Source: Glycomyces luteolus | GTDB lineage: Bacteria; Actinomycetota; Actinomycetes; Mycobacteriales; Micromonosporaceae | Length of the DNA stretch: 64,000 nt | Direction of reading: 5' to 3' | Assembly (NCBI RefSeq): GCF_027622875.1 | Contig: NZ_JAPZVP010000003.1 | Location: 130,627 to 194,626, forward strand | In this document: positions 42,144 to 50,284 of the stretch, one piece after another | Numbering within the stretch: the stretch's first letter is position 1 | Layout of the letters: every line of letters starts with the position of its first letter | Position numbers and translations under genes: made by a program | Notes under the pieces: generated by a model | Database searches by the model: none | What the model saw: only the letters and a program-made list of their open reading frames with translations | Told to the model about the DNA's origin: nothing

Positions 42144-43001
42144 ATGACCGAACCCGACGGCACCATCCTCGACGGCACCATTCTCGTGACCGGAGCCCGC
42201 GGCAACATCGGCTCACGCCTCACCGCCCACCTCGCCAGGACCGGGCACCGGGTGCGGGCCACCGCCCGCGACACCGCCGGACTCGACGTCCCCTCAGGCG
42301 TGGAGACCGCCGCGCTCGACCTCACCGACGCCGACCCTGCCGTCCTCAAAGGCGTGCGCACCGCGTTCCTCTATCCGACGTTCGGCGACATCACCGGGTT
42401 CCTCACGGCCGCAACCGAAGCCGAAGTGGAGCATGTGGTCCTGCTCTCCTCCCCCGCCGCCTACGACCCGGTCGAGCACGCCGGGCCCATCGGCGCAGCG
42501 CACCAGGCGATCGAGGCCGCCGTCCGCGACTCCGGCCTCGGCCACACCGTGCTCTACCCCTCCTGGCTCGCCACCAACCCCGACCGCGACTGGGCCGAGC
42601 AGATCCGCGCGGGCAGGGTGGCGATCGCCCACCCCGAGTGGCGGATCAACCCGATCCACCTCGACGACATCGCCGAGGTCGCCGCCGACCTCCTGGTGCG
42701 CGAACAGTTCCGGGGCTGCAGCCTCATCCTCACCGGCCCCGAATCGCTCAGCCAGCGCGAGGTGATCGCTCAGATCGCCGACGCGCTCGGCAAGCCGATC
42801 GAGGTGGAGGAGCTGACGCACGAGCAGGCGCTGGCGGCCCGGCCCGCTTGGTTCCCGGAGGCGATGTTCGCGTCGCTCTTGGAGGTGGCCGCGAACCTCG
42901 GTGAGCGTCCAGCGACCGTGAACAACAACGTGGAACGTGTGACCGGACACCCAGCGCGATCGTTCGCGGAGTGGCTGCGGGACAACGAGCCCGGGATCTA
43001 A
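42144..43001 (+). CDS. NmrA-like NAD(P)-binding protein
   Basis: 285 residues. Extended Rossmann fold with ILVTGARGNIGSRL at about 13-26. VVLLSSPAAYDP and LYPSWLATNPDRDW are typical of NmrA-like proteins. The C-terminal region WFPEAMFASLLEVAANLGE and EWLRDNEPGI closes the fold. ATG 42144 has GGAG 8 nt upstream. It is divergent from a MarR regulator, so it is probably induced by a small molecule. A frameshifted copy of its last 50 codons lies at 43497-43650. Confidence 0.87.
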   Translation: MTEPDGTILDGTILVTGARGNIGSRLTAHLARTGHRVRATARDTAGLDVPSGVETAALDLTDADPAVLKGVRTAFLYPTFGDITGFLTAATEAEVEHVVLLSSPAAYDPVEHAGPIGAAHQAIEAAVRDSGLGHTVLYPSWLATNPDRDWAEQIRAGRVAIAHPEWRINPIHLDDIAEVAADLLVREQFRGCSLILTGPESLSQREVIAQIADALGKPIEVEELTHEQALAARPAWFPEAMFASLLEVAANLGERPATVNNNVERVTGHPARSFAEWLRDNEPGI

Positions 43002-43044
43002 CCCGCGATCCGGTGCCGTTCGAACCTCGCCGCTGTCCTCAGAC

Positions 43045-43428
43045 TCAGCCAGGCCGAGTGAAGCCGGCCTCCAGGGTGTGGAGTGTGACGGTGCCGCCGC
43101 CGAGCATCTCGGCCTTCTGGTGGAGCCGCTCCACGACGGCCGGGCTCGGTCGGCCGAAGACGTCGATGGACCGGAGGCGTATCAGTGCGCCGAACGCTCT
43201 GAACTTCGGTCCTCCGAGCGACAGGTGCAGTTCCATGGACGCCGAATCGGGATGGACGGCGAGCACGGTCATCATGGACTCGGACTCGTCGATGCAGCAG
43301 CGGTACGCGGTCAGCTGCGGCTCGCGTTCCTCGACGAACGCGGCCAGGTCTCGCATGCCGCTGCGGACCTCGGCGAGCTTCCCTTCGCGGATGTCGGATC
43401 GGTCGACGTAATAGATCGGATCGGTCAT
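43045..43428 (-). CDS. Hypothetical small protein, ABM-like
   Basis: 127 residues. It begins YYVDRSDIREGKLAEVRSGM and continues VEEREPQLTAYRCCIDESESMMTVLAVH, a strand-helix-strand pattern like dimeric alpha/beta-barrel (antibiotic monooxygenase-like) proteins. No catalytic residue is evident. ATG 43428 has no strong ribosome site. It separates the intact NmrA-like gene from the relic of its paralogue. Probably real; function unknown. Confidence 0.65.
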   Translation of the reverse strand: MTDPIYYVDRSDIREGKLAEVRSGMRDLAAFVEEREPQLTAYRCCIDESESMMTVLAVHPDSASMELHLSLGGPKFRAFGALIRLRSIDVFGRPSPAVVERLHQKAEMLGGGTVTLHTLEAGFTRPG

Positions 43429-43496
43429 GTCGCTGACGCTAGCAGCGGAAACGAGTGCAATCCGGTGAAGCGCCAGTCGGGGGAAGCCGGCCGGGG

Positions 43497-43650
43497 CGGC
43501 TCGCATGGTTCCCGGAGGCGATGTTCGATTCGCCGCTGGAGGCGGCGGCGAACCTCGGAGAGATCCCAGCGACAGTGAGCAGCAATGTTGAGAGAGTGAC
43601 CGGCCACCCCCGCGAGAACCTTCGCGGAGTGGCTGCGGGGCAACGGTTAG
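43497..43650 (+). pseudogene. Frameshifted relic of an NmrA-like gene 3' end
   Basis: Codons from 43497 read (R)LAWFPEAMFDSPLEAAANLGE and then VERVTGHPRE, nearly the same as the C-terminal part of the NmrA-like gene ending at 43001. After GHPRE the match continues only in the +1 frame (FAEWLRGNG, stop at 43648). No 5' part of the gene is present. It is a partial, decayed paralogue, with the 43045-43428 gene lying between it and the intact copy. Confidence 0.85.
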
Positions 43651-44072
43651 CCGGTGGCCGACTCGTCCTGTTCGGCGAGTTCCAGGGGGTAGGCCGCTGC
43701 GAGTCGCGCCCAAGTGCTTCTGGAGACGGACCACCGGTAGAGCTTGAGCTGCTCGTATTCGCCGTCGGCGCGGAGGACGAAGAGGCGCCGCTCGCGGACG
43801 ACGAAGCGTTCGCCGTGGCCGATGGGGCGCACGAGCTGCATGCCCCCGTTGTTCAGGAACTGCCAGAAGCCGCGCTCGTCGATCTTGGAGTGAGGGATCG
43901 CGAGGCAGACCAGGGCGATGAGGGCGACGATGCCGCCGATGATCGCGGTGGCGGCGGCCAGCTCGACGAAGTCCATGTCGTCACCGGGATCGAAGAGGGT
44001 GAAGACGAACCCGGCGGCCGCGGCGATGCCGGCGGCGATCGGGACCGATGCGAACGAGAATCGGAGTTTCAT
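43647..44072 (-). CDS. Small membrane protein of unknown function
   Basis: 141 residues. Two N-terminal hydrophobic helices (about 8-27 and 36-58) are followed by a soluble domain with SKIDERGFWQFLNNGGMQLV and RFVVRERRLFVLRADGE, which looks like a small beta barrel. ATG 44072 has GAGGA upstream. Its 3' end touches the NmrA relic on the other strand. It does not match a family I know. Codon bias supports a real gene. Confidence 0.7.
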   Translation of the reverse strand: MKLRFSFASVPIAAGIAAAAGFVFTLFDPGDDMDFVELAAATAIIGGIVALIALVCLAIPHSKIDERGFWQFLNNGGMQLVRPIGHGERFVVRERRLFVLRADGEYEQLKLYRWSVSRSTWARLAAAYPLELAEQDESATG

Positions 44073-44165
44073 GGGGGTGTTCCTCGGATGCGCTGTCAAG
44101 GGGTACAGCCGAAGATACCGGCAGGAGCGGGCCCGCGGGGCCTGCTCCGACCGGATGCTCGCCGC

Positions 44166-45326
44166 TCAGGGGCGTTTGAGCAGCATGCCGAGTACGACGG
44201 CGACCAGTGGTATGGCACATAGCACTGTGAAGACCCCTTCGGGGCCATGGTGTTCGGCGACGAGGCCGAACGCCGGGGCGAAGAGGCCGCCGACGCTCAT
44301 GGCCAGGCCGAGCGTGACGCCTGCCGCGGTGCCGGGGCGGGTCGGCAGGTAGTCCTGCGCGAGTTTGACGAGGACGACGAACGGGAGGTTGATCGCGATG
44401 CCGACGGCGAGGGCGACCGCGAGGGCCGCGTACTCGTCGGGGACGAACCGCAGCAGCACGAGCAGCGGGATGATGGCGACGCCGCCGATGCGGGTGACGG
44501 TGATCGCGCCGAGGCGGTCGGCCAGGCGTCCACCGAGGAGGGTGCCGACGACGCTGCCGAACATGAAGCCCGCCAGGGCGATCCCTGCGACGGCGTGGCT
44601 GGCGCCGAGGTGGCGAATCCAGTACAGCTCGATGAAGGTGATGGTCCCGACCCACAGGATCGAGCGGACCACTTCGATCGCGGTGAGGACGGCGAACGGG
44701 CCCCAGCGGTCGGTGCCGGTGCGGGCCTTCGCGGGTCCGGCGGCGGTGCGGGTGTGCTTGCGGAGCATGACGAAAGCGGTGAGGACGGCGGGCGGGATGA
44801 ACAGGGCCGTCGCGCCGACGCCCATCGCGATGAGCGCGGGCGTGGCGAGCACGGGGGCGAGGAAGAAGCCGACGGAGCCGCCCGCGGCGAAGATGCTCAT
44901 GCCCGCCGCGCTGTCGCCCGCCGATTCGCGCGCGCCCTTGCCCGCCGCCGGGTGGAACATCGCGACGCCCAGTCCCGAGAGGAACAGGAGCGCGAGCACC
45001 AGCGGGTACGGTCCGGCGAGGCCCGCGAGGCCGAGGCCGAGGCCGGCGAGGGACACCCCGGCGGGCGCGAACCAGTCGAGGCGGCGGCGGTCGACGAGGA
45101 GGCCGAAGAACGGCTGCGGGATCGACGCGCCGAGTGCGGCGGCGAGTGTGAGGCCGGTGGCGGCGACGTAGCCGTAGCCGCGGTCCAGCACGAAGTAGGG
45201 CACGACGGCGGGGACGAGTCCCTGGTAGAGGTCGTCGACGGCGTGGGCGGTGCCCCACAGCCACATGCGCCGAAGCGGCGATGGGGCGGTGTCCCGGGTC
45301 TCGGGCAGGGCAGCGGTCTGGGTCAT
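44166..45326 (-). CDS. MFS transporter, fosmidomycin-resistance (Fsr)-like
   Basis: 386 residues with about 12 helices. HAVDDLYQGLVPAVVPYFV at the first helix, AMFHPAAGKGARES in the middle and FGLLVDRRRLDW after helix 2 are characteristic of Fsr-type exporters. ATG 45326 has AAGGAG 9 nt upstream. It diverges from an AraC-family regulator 76 nt away, and this pairing is common for Fsr homologues, so the regulator likely controls it. The natural substrate is unknown. Confidence 0.88.
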   Translation of the reverse strand: MTQTAALPETRDTAPSPLRRMWLWGTAHAVDDLYQGLVPAVVPYFVLDRGYGYVAATGLTLAAALGASIPQPFFGLLVDRRRLDWFAPAGVSLAGLGLGLAGLAGPYPLVLALLFLSGLGVAMFHPAAGKGARESAGDSAAGMSIFAAGGSVGFFLAPVLATPALIAMGVGATALFIPPAVLTAFVMLRKHTRTAAGPAKARTGTDRWGPFAVLTAIEVVRSILWVGTITFIELYWIRHLGASHAVAGIALAGFMFGSVVGTLLGGRLADRLGAITVTRIGGVAIIPLLVLLRFVPDEYAALAVALAVGIAINLPFVVLVKLAQDYLPTRPGTAAGVTLGLAMSVGGLFAPAFGLVAEHHGPEGVFTVLCAIPLVAVVLGMLLKRP

Positions 45327-45402
45327 GCTTGGTACTCCTTGTCCTTCTGGCCCAAGGATTCCGACTCGCCGCGGCCTCCGGCTAACGGTATTCTGCCGAG
45401 TC

Positions 45403-46173
45403 ATGTCGATTGACGGCCACATTGACGGGCACAGCATTCCGAGCTCGCCGATCCGAATGCTCACGCACCTGGAGCGGATCGACCGGCACCGCCACGACGG
45501 CCACCAGTTGATCTACCCTCGGCGCGGGGTCCTGCGGGTGTTCACGGCCTCGGGCGTGTGGGTCGTGCCGCCTTCGCAGGGCGTGTGGATCCCGGCCGGG
45601 ACCGACCACGCCCACCGCGCGTGCGGGGCGACCGAGATGCGCGCGATCCTCTTCGCGACCGACGGGCCGGGACCGTTCATCGAGCGTCCGACGGTCCTGG
45701 CGTTCACACCGCTGCTGCGCGAGGCGGTCACCTGCCTGACCGACGACGCCGCGCTCGAAGCCGGCACCAGAGGGCACCTCGAGCGGGTCGTCCTCGATCT
45801 CCTGCGGAGTGTGGAAGCGCCGCAGCGGTTCCTGCCCGCGCTGCCCGATCCGCGGCTGCGCGAGGTGGTGGCGCTCCTCGAGGACGATCCGGGCGACCGG
45901 CGGACCCTCGCCCAGCTCGGCACCGCGATCGGCGCGTCCGAGCGGACGCTGAGCCGGCTGTTCCGCGAGCACGCGGGGATGACGTTCGCGCAGTGGCGCG
46001 GGCAGTTCCGGCTGCACCATGCGCTCGTGCTGCTCGCGGAGGGGCACCAAGTCACGCGGATCGCGGGCGCGTGCGGGTACGCGAGCCCGAGCGCGTTCAT
46101 CGGCGCGTTTCGGGAGGCGTTCGGCTTCACCCCGGGCGAGTACCTGCGGCGCGAGCCGGACCTCCGCCTCTAA
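45403..46173 (+). CDS. AraC-family transcriptional regulator (cupin-HTH)
   Basis: 256 residues. An N-terminal cupin at about 15-110 (DRHRHDGHQLIYPRRGVLRV) is followed by the C-terminal double helix-turn-helix, with LAQLGTAIGASERTLSRLFREHAGM and HQVTRIAGACGYASPSAFIGAFREAFG. It is divergent from an Fsr-like exporter, with 76 nt shared, and probably activates or represses it. The ligand of the cupin cannot be predicted. Confidence 0.9.
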   Translation: MSIDGHIDGHSIPSSPIRMLTHLERIDRHRHDGHQLIYPRRGVLRVFTASGVWVVPPSQGVWIPAGTDHAHRACGATEMRAILFATDGPGPFIERPTVLAFTPLLREAVTCLTDDAALEAGTRGHLERVVLDLLRSVEAPQRFLPALPDPRLREVVALLEDDPGDRRTLAQLGTAIGASERTLSRLFREHAGMTFAQWRGQFRLHHALVLLAEGHQVTRIAGACGYASPSAFIGAFREAFGFTPGEYLRREPDLRL

Positions 46174-46203
46174 GGCCGCACGGGTTGCGGTGCGCCCATT
46201 GCC

Positions 46204-46265
46204 TTGAAGGCGCTCTCCAGCTATCCTAGGACCATTATATCGATTCAATTCGATATTTCAATATC
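46204..46265. promoter_or_regulatory. Promoter and AT-rich operator cluster of the PL11 lyase gene
   Basis: TTGAAG (46204-46209), a 17-bp spacer and TAGGAC (46227-46232) form a candidate promoter. Directly downstream is a perfect inverted repeat, ATATCGA at 46237-46243 with TCGATAT at 46250-46256, and then a second, GATATT at 46252-46257 with AATATC at 46260-46265. The AT content is far above the surroundings. The placement predicts repression by a bound regulator. Confidence 0.5.
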
Positions 46266-46407
46266 TTCGAATCCAGACGACCGCGGTAGCCCGGCACGCC
46301 GCGCCGCCTGCCACCTCCCCCTGTGCCACGGCGCGCTCCTCGCGCGGCCGCCCGGCGTGCAGTCCCGGTACGGCCGCGTTCGGACCCCCATCAGATACGG
46401 AGTGAAC

Positions 46408-48654
46408 ATGAACGAGTCGAGCTCTCGACGGGCGAGACGCCTGCGAGCCCCGGCAGCGGCCTTCATCGGCCTGGTCGCCGCCGCGGCGGCGACACTGGCG
46501 GCGACGACCGGCGCTGACGCCGCCACCGTCCGCTACGAGGCCGAGAACGCCCCGGCCGTCTGCGACGGCGCGATCGAATCGAACCACACCGGGTACTCCG
46601 GCAGCGGTTTCTGCAACTCCAGCAACGCGAGCGGCGCCGCGGCCCAGTTCACCGTCAACGCCGCGAGCGCGGGAACGGCCACCGTGGCGATCCGGTACGC
46701 CCACGGCGCCACCGACTCCCGCCCGGCGAACATCCTCGTCAACGGCAACACGGCCGAATCGGCCAGCGCCTTCAGCGCGACCGGCGCGTGGACGACCTGG
46801 TTGACGAAGACCGTCACCGTCCCGGTCAACGCCGGGAGCAACACGATCCGGCTGGTGGCCGCCACCGCCACCGGCCTGCCGAACATCGACTATGTCGAAG
46901 TCACCGACGGGGGCGCGGCCCAGACCGGGCCCATCATGGAGGACCTCGGCCGCGGCGTCACCGTCGTGCCCTCCGGCGGCGGCAACCTCGTCAGCTGGCG
47001 CCTCCTCGGCACCGACACGGCCAACACGGCATTCAACGTGTACCGCAACGGGACCCTGCTCAACGGCTCCCCCATCACCGGCGCCACCAACTACCTCGAC
47101 ACCGGCGGCAGCGGGACGTACACCGTCGCGGCGGTGAACGGCGGGACCGTCGGCGGCCAGGCCGGCGCCGAAGCGGTCTTCAACTCCAGCGGGTACAAGG
47201 ACATCCCGCTGCAGCGGCCCGCGGGCGGCACCACCCCCTCGGGCGAGGCGTACACCTACAACGCCAACGACATGAGCGTCGGCGATCTCGACGGCGACGG
47301 CCAGTACGAGTACCTCGTCAAATGGGATCCCAGCAACGCCAAGGACAACTCGCAGTCCGGGTACACCGGGAACGTCTACATTGACGCGTACAAGCTCAAC
47401 GGCCAGCGCCTGTGGCGGATCGACCTGGGCCGCAACATCAGGGCCGGGGCGCACTACACCCAGTTCCAGGTGTACGACTACGACTCCGACGGCGACGCCG
47501 AGATCGCCATGAAGACCGCCGACGCCACCGTCTCCGGCACCGGGCAGGTCATCGGCAGCGCGAGCGCCGACCACCGCAACAGCGGCGGCTACATCCTCGC
47601 CGGGCCCGAGTACCTGACGATCTTCAACGGCGCCAACGGCGCGGTCCTCGACACCATCAACTACCAGCCGGGGCGCGGCACGGTCGCGGACTGGGGCGAC
47701 AACTACGGCAACCGGGTCGACCGGTTCCTCGCCGGAACGGCCTATCTGGACGGTAGCCGCCCGTCGATGATCTTCAGCCGCGGCTACTACACCCGCAGCG
47801 TCATCTGGGCGGTCGACTTCAACGGCACGGACCTGGTGTCGCGCTGGGTGTTCGACTCCAACAGCGCGGGCGGCCAGTACACCGGGCAGGGCGCGCACAG
47901 CCTCTCGATCGCCGACCTGAACGGAGACGGCCGCCAGGACGTCGTGTTCGGCGCGATGGCGGTGGGCTCGAACGGCCAGGCGCTCTACAACACCGGGTTC
48001 GGCCACGGCGACGCGCTCCACGTGAGCGACCTCGTCCCGAGCCGCGCGGGCCAGGAGGTGTTCATGGTCCATGAGAGCGCCAGCCAGCCCTCCTCGAGCT
48101 TGAACGGCAGCAACGGCGCGATCCTGTTCCAGACGCCCGCGAGCGGGGACAACGGCCGCGGTGTCGCGGCGAACGTCCTGGGCAGCAACGCGGGCGCCGA
48201 GTACTGGTCCTCGAACGTGAGCGGCCTGCTCAACGCCTCCGGCGCGAACATCGGCGCGAAGCCCGGCTCGATCAACTTCCTGTCCTGGTGGGACGGCGAC
48301 GGCGAGCGCGAACTGCTCGACGGCACCGCGATCACGAACTACCCGTCCGGCACGCTCCTGTCGGGCTCCGGGGTCGCGTCGAACAACGGCACCAAGGCCA
48401 CGCCGGGCCTCTCCGCCGACCTGTTCGGCGACTGGCGCGAAGAGGTCGTCTGGCGCACCAGCGACAACAGCGCCCTGCGGATCTACGCCACGCCCTCCAC
48501 CACCAGCCTGCGCATCGCCACGCTCATGCACAACCCGCAGTACCGGGTGGCTATCGCCTGGCAGAACACGGCGTACAACCAGCCGCCGCACCCGAGCTTC
48601 TACATCGGCAGCGACGTCACGAGCTACCCGTTCCCGTCCATCACCACGCCTTGA
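46408..48654 (+). CDS. Secreted CBM35-PL11 rhamnogalacturonan lyase
   Basis: 748 residues. A signal peptide ends around ADA (residue 38). A CBM35-like domain spans about 40-170 (VRYEAENAPAVCDGA at its start). The PL11 beta-propeller follows to the end, with Ca-binding repeats DLDGDGQYE, DYDSDGDAEIAMKTADA and DLNGDGRQD and the family segment EYLVKWDPSNAKDNSQSG. Closest known relatives are YesW and YesX, which cleave pectin rhamnogalacturonan I by beta-elimination. The ATG at 46408 follows GGAG at 5 nt. An AT-rich operator cluster lies upstream. It is a single gene. Confidence 0.92.
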   Translation: MNESSSRRARRLRAPAAAFIGLVAAAAATLAATTGADAATVRYEAENAPAVCDGAIESNHTGYSGSGFCNSSNASGAAAQFTVNAASAGTATVAIRYAHGATDSRPANILVNGNTAESASAFSATGAWTTWLTKTVTVPVNAGSNTIRLVAATATGLPNIDYVEVTDGGAAQTGPIMEDLGRGVTVVPSGGGNLVSWRLLGTDTANTAFNVYRNGTLLNGSPITGATNYLDTGGSGTYTVAAVNGGTVGGQAGAEAVFNSSGYKDIPLQRPAGGTTPSGEAYTYNANDMSVGDLDGDGQYEYLVKWDPSNAKDNSQSGYTGNVYIDAYKLNGQRLWRIDLGRNIRAGAHYTQFQVYDYDSDGDAEIAMKTADATVSGTGQVIGSASADHRNSGGYILAGPEYLTIFNGANGAVLDTINYQPGRGTVADWGDNYGNRVDRFLAGTAYLDGSRPSMIFSRGYYTRSVIWAVDFNGTDLVSRWVFDSNSAGGQYTGQGAHSLSIADLNGDGRQDVVFGAMAVGSNGQALYNTGFGHGDALHVSDLVPSRAGQEVFMVHESASQPSSSLNGSNGAILFQTPASGDNGRGVAANVLGSNAGAEYWSSNVSGLLNASGANIGAKPGSINFLSWWDGDGERELLDGTAITNYPSGTLLSGSGVASNNGTKATPGLSADLFGDWREEVVWRTSDNSALRIYATPSTTSLRIATLMHNPQYRVAIAWQNTAYNQPPHPSFYIGSDVTSYPFPSITTP

Positions 48655-49471
48655 CCTCCTCCGAGAAACCGGGGCCCGCGGCTGCCGCCGCGGGCCCCGG
48701 CCCCGTGCCAAGAGGCGGTGCGGGGGCTGAGCCCGTCGGGTCGACGCTGACGAGCTCGATCCGCTGGTCGCTGCCCTGGACGCCGGTCTCGAGGACGAAG
48801 CCGACTCCCGCGGCGTAGAACTTGTGCTCGATGACGCTGGTGTCGAGCGGGTTGACGTCCTCGGTGCGGAGGCAGTCGTCGAAGGACCCGTACGGCACCT
48901 CGACCTGCTCGTCCCTGGCCAGGACCTCACCGGTGTCCACAGCGTGGCCCTCGTAGTACTCCTGGTAATAGTAGTCGCCGACCTGGGGGTCGGTTTCCAT
49001 CGCGATGCCGGGGAGGGCGCCGTCGACCCCGGCCTCCCAGGAGCCCTCGGTGCTGGTGATCTCGCCGTCCGACATCTCCTTGGAGTCCTCGCCGAAGTAC
49101 CAGACGTTGCCGTCCGCGTCCTGGGCGTACCAGTCGTAGGTGTCCTCGACGACCTCGCCGTCCTCGCTCACGGTGTCGTGGACGACCACGGTGGTGACGC
49201 CCATGACCTCGCGGGTCTCATCGGTCACCTCGACGACGATCGTCTCGCCGCCGCCCTCGTAGGTGAATACGGTGCCCGGGATCCACGGCATGAACGGGTT
49301 GTCGATGACGGTGCTGAACGCCGAGGCGTCGGGCATCTCGGCCAACGTGGGCTCGCCCGACGGCGACGGCTCATCTGCGCCCCCGTCAGTGCCCTCGTCG
49401 CCGCATCCGGCGATGACCGCCCCGAGCAGGGGCGCGACGAGCAGAGCCGCAGCGATTCTTGAACGTTGCAT
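48641..49471 (-). CDS. Lipoprotein of unknown function
   Basis: 276 residues. A short basic N-terminus, hydrophobic core and lipobox IAGC with Cys23 mark an extracellular lipoprotein. A disordered acidic linker is followed by a beta-rich domain (NPFMPWIPGTVFTYEGGGETIVVEVTD, then DTYDWYAQDADGNVWYFGED) ending near 255. The last 20 residues (Gly/Pro/Ala-rich) are encoded by the terminator stem of the convergent PL11 gene, and the two genes overlap by 14 bp. ATG 49471 has AGGGGGA upstream. No known function. Confidence 0.82.
   Translation of the reverse strand: MQRSRIAAALLVAPLLGAVIAGCGDEGTDGGADEPSPSGEPTLAEMPDASAFSTVIDNPFMPWIPGTVFTYEGGGETIVVEVTDETREVMGVTTVVVHDTVSEDGEVVEDTYDWYAQDADGNVWYFGEDSKEMSDGEITSTEGSWEAGVDGALPGIAMETDPQVGDYYYQEYYEGHAVDTGEVLARDEQVEVPYGSFDDCLRTEDVNPLDTSVIEHKFYAAGVGFVLETGVQGSDQRIELVSVDPTGSAPAPPLGTGPGPAAAAAGPGFSEEVKAW
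48669..48700 (+). terminator. Hairpin of the PL11 gene inside the lipoprotein 3' end
   Basis: A 13-bp perfect stem at 48669-48681 with 48688-48700 and a CTGCCG loop lies 15 nt past the PL11 stop. It is within the convergent lipoprotein coding region. Confidence 0.65.
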
Positions 49472-49630
49472 CGATCCCCCTAAGGAGAGGGGCTCTCTCC
49501 CTCGTAGGCTACGCCGCTCGCGGCCCCGGGTCCCCCGTCTCGCTCGAACCGGCCGCCGCCCGCCGATGAATCCGCGCGTCGGGCGTCGTCCCCACATGCA
49601 AGGAACATCCACATCGAGGAGCGACTCCAC

Positions 49631-50218
49631 ATGACCGATGCAACGATCGACTTCACGCCCGTGACCGACCTGGTCGCGGGCTTGCTCGACGGCGTCGACG
49701 ACGCGCGGCTCGCCGACCCGACCCCGTGCGGCCACTACACCCAGGCGCAGCTGCTCAACCACCTGCTCGGCCTGTGCCTCGCGTTCACCGCCGCGGCACG
49801 GGGCGAGACCGGCCCGCACAACGACGCGCCCCCCGGCGAACCCGCGACCGCCCTGGAACCGCAGTGGCGCGGCGAACTCCAGCGCCGCTTGGCGACACTG
49901 GCCGACGTATGGAGCGCGCCTTCGGCTTGGGAGGGCGACGCGCTCGCGGGCGGCGTCACGCTCCCCGCCTCGATCATGGGCCTCGTCGCCCTCAACGAGG
50001 TCGCCATCCACGGCTGGGACCTCGCCCGCGCCACCGGCCAGGACTACGCACTCGACCCCGGCGTCGTCGAAGCCCTCACCGCCTTCACCGGCCAGGACGC
50101 CCACGACCAGTCCGCCCGCGAGGGCATCTACGGCCCGGTCGTCACGCTCCCCGCCGACGCACCCCGGCAGGACCAACTCATCGCCCTCACCGGCCGCGAC
50201 CCCGCCTGGCGCCCATAG
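49631..50218 (+). CDS. DinB/maleylpyruvate-isomerase-fold protein (TIGR03086-like)
   Basis: 195 residues. A four-helix-bundle protein with PCGHYTQAQLLNHLLGLCLAF near the N-terminus and NEVAIHGWDLARATGQ near 125-140, the pattern of the TIGR03086 family. The His residues probably bind a divalent metal. Some relatives depend on mycothiol, the actinobacterial thiol, for isomerase or transferase chemistry. ATG 49631 has AGGAG 10 nt upstream. It is a single gene. Confidence 0.87.
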   Translation: MTDATIDFTPVTDLVAGLLDGVDDARLADPTPCGHYTQAQLLNHLLGLCLAFTAAARGETGPHNDAPPGEPATALEPQWRGELQRRLATLADVWSAPSAWEGDALAGGVTLPASIMGLVALNEVAIHGWDLARATGQDYALDPGVVEALTAFTGQDAHDQSAREGIYGPVVTLPADAPRQDQLIALTGRDPAWRP

Positions 50219-50284
50219 CCACACTCCCCCGGCTGGTCAGCTACCTGCCCTGCGCTCACCGGGTTCTCTGCAGTGAGCCGTGGT

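Noticed and set aside
46258-48930. An 890-codon open frame antisense to the PL11 gene
   Set aside because: It mirrors a well-supported lyase gene and has no ribosome site or recognisable domain. High GC leaves long antisense frames open by chance.
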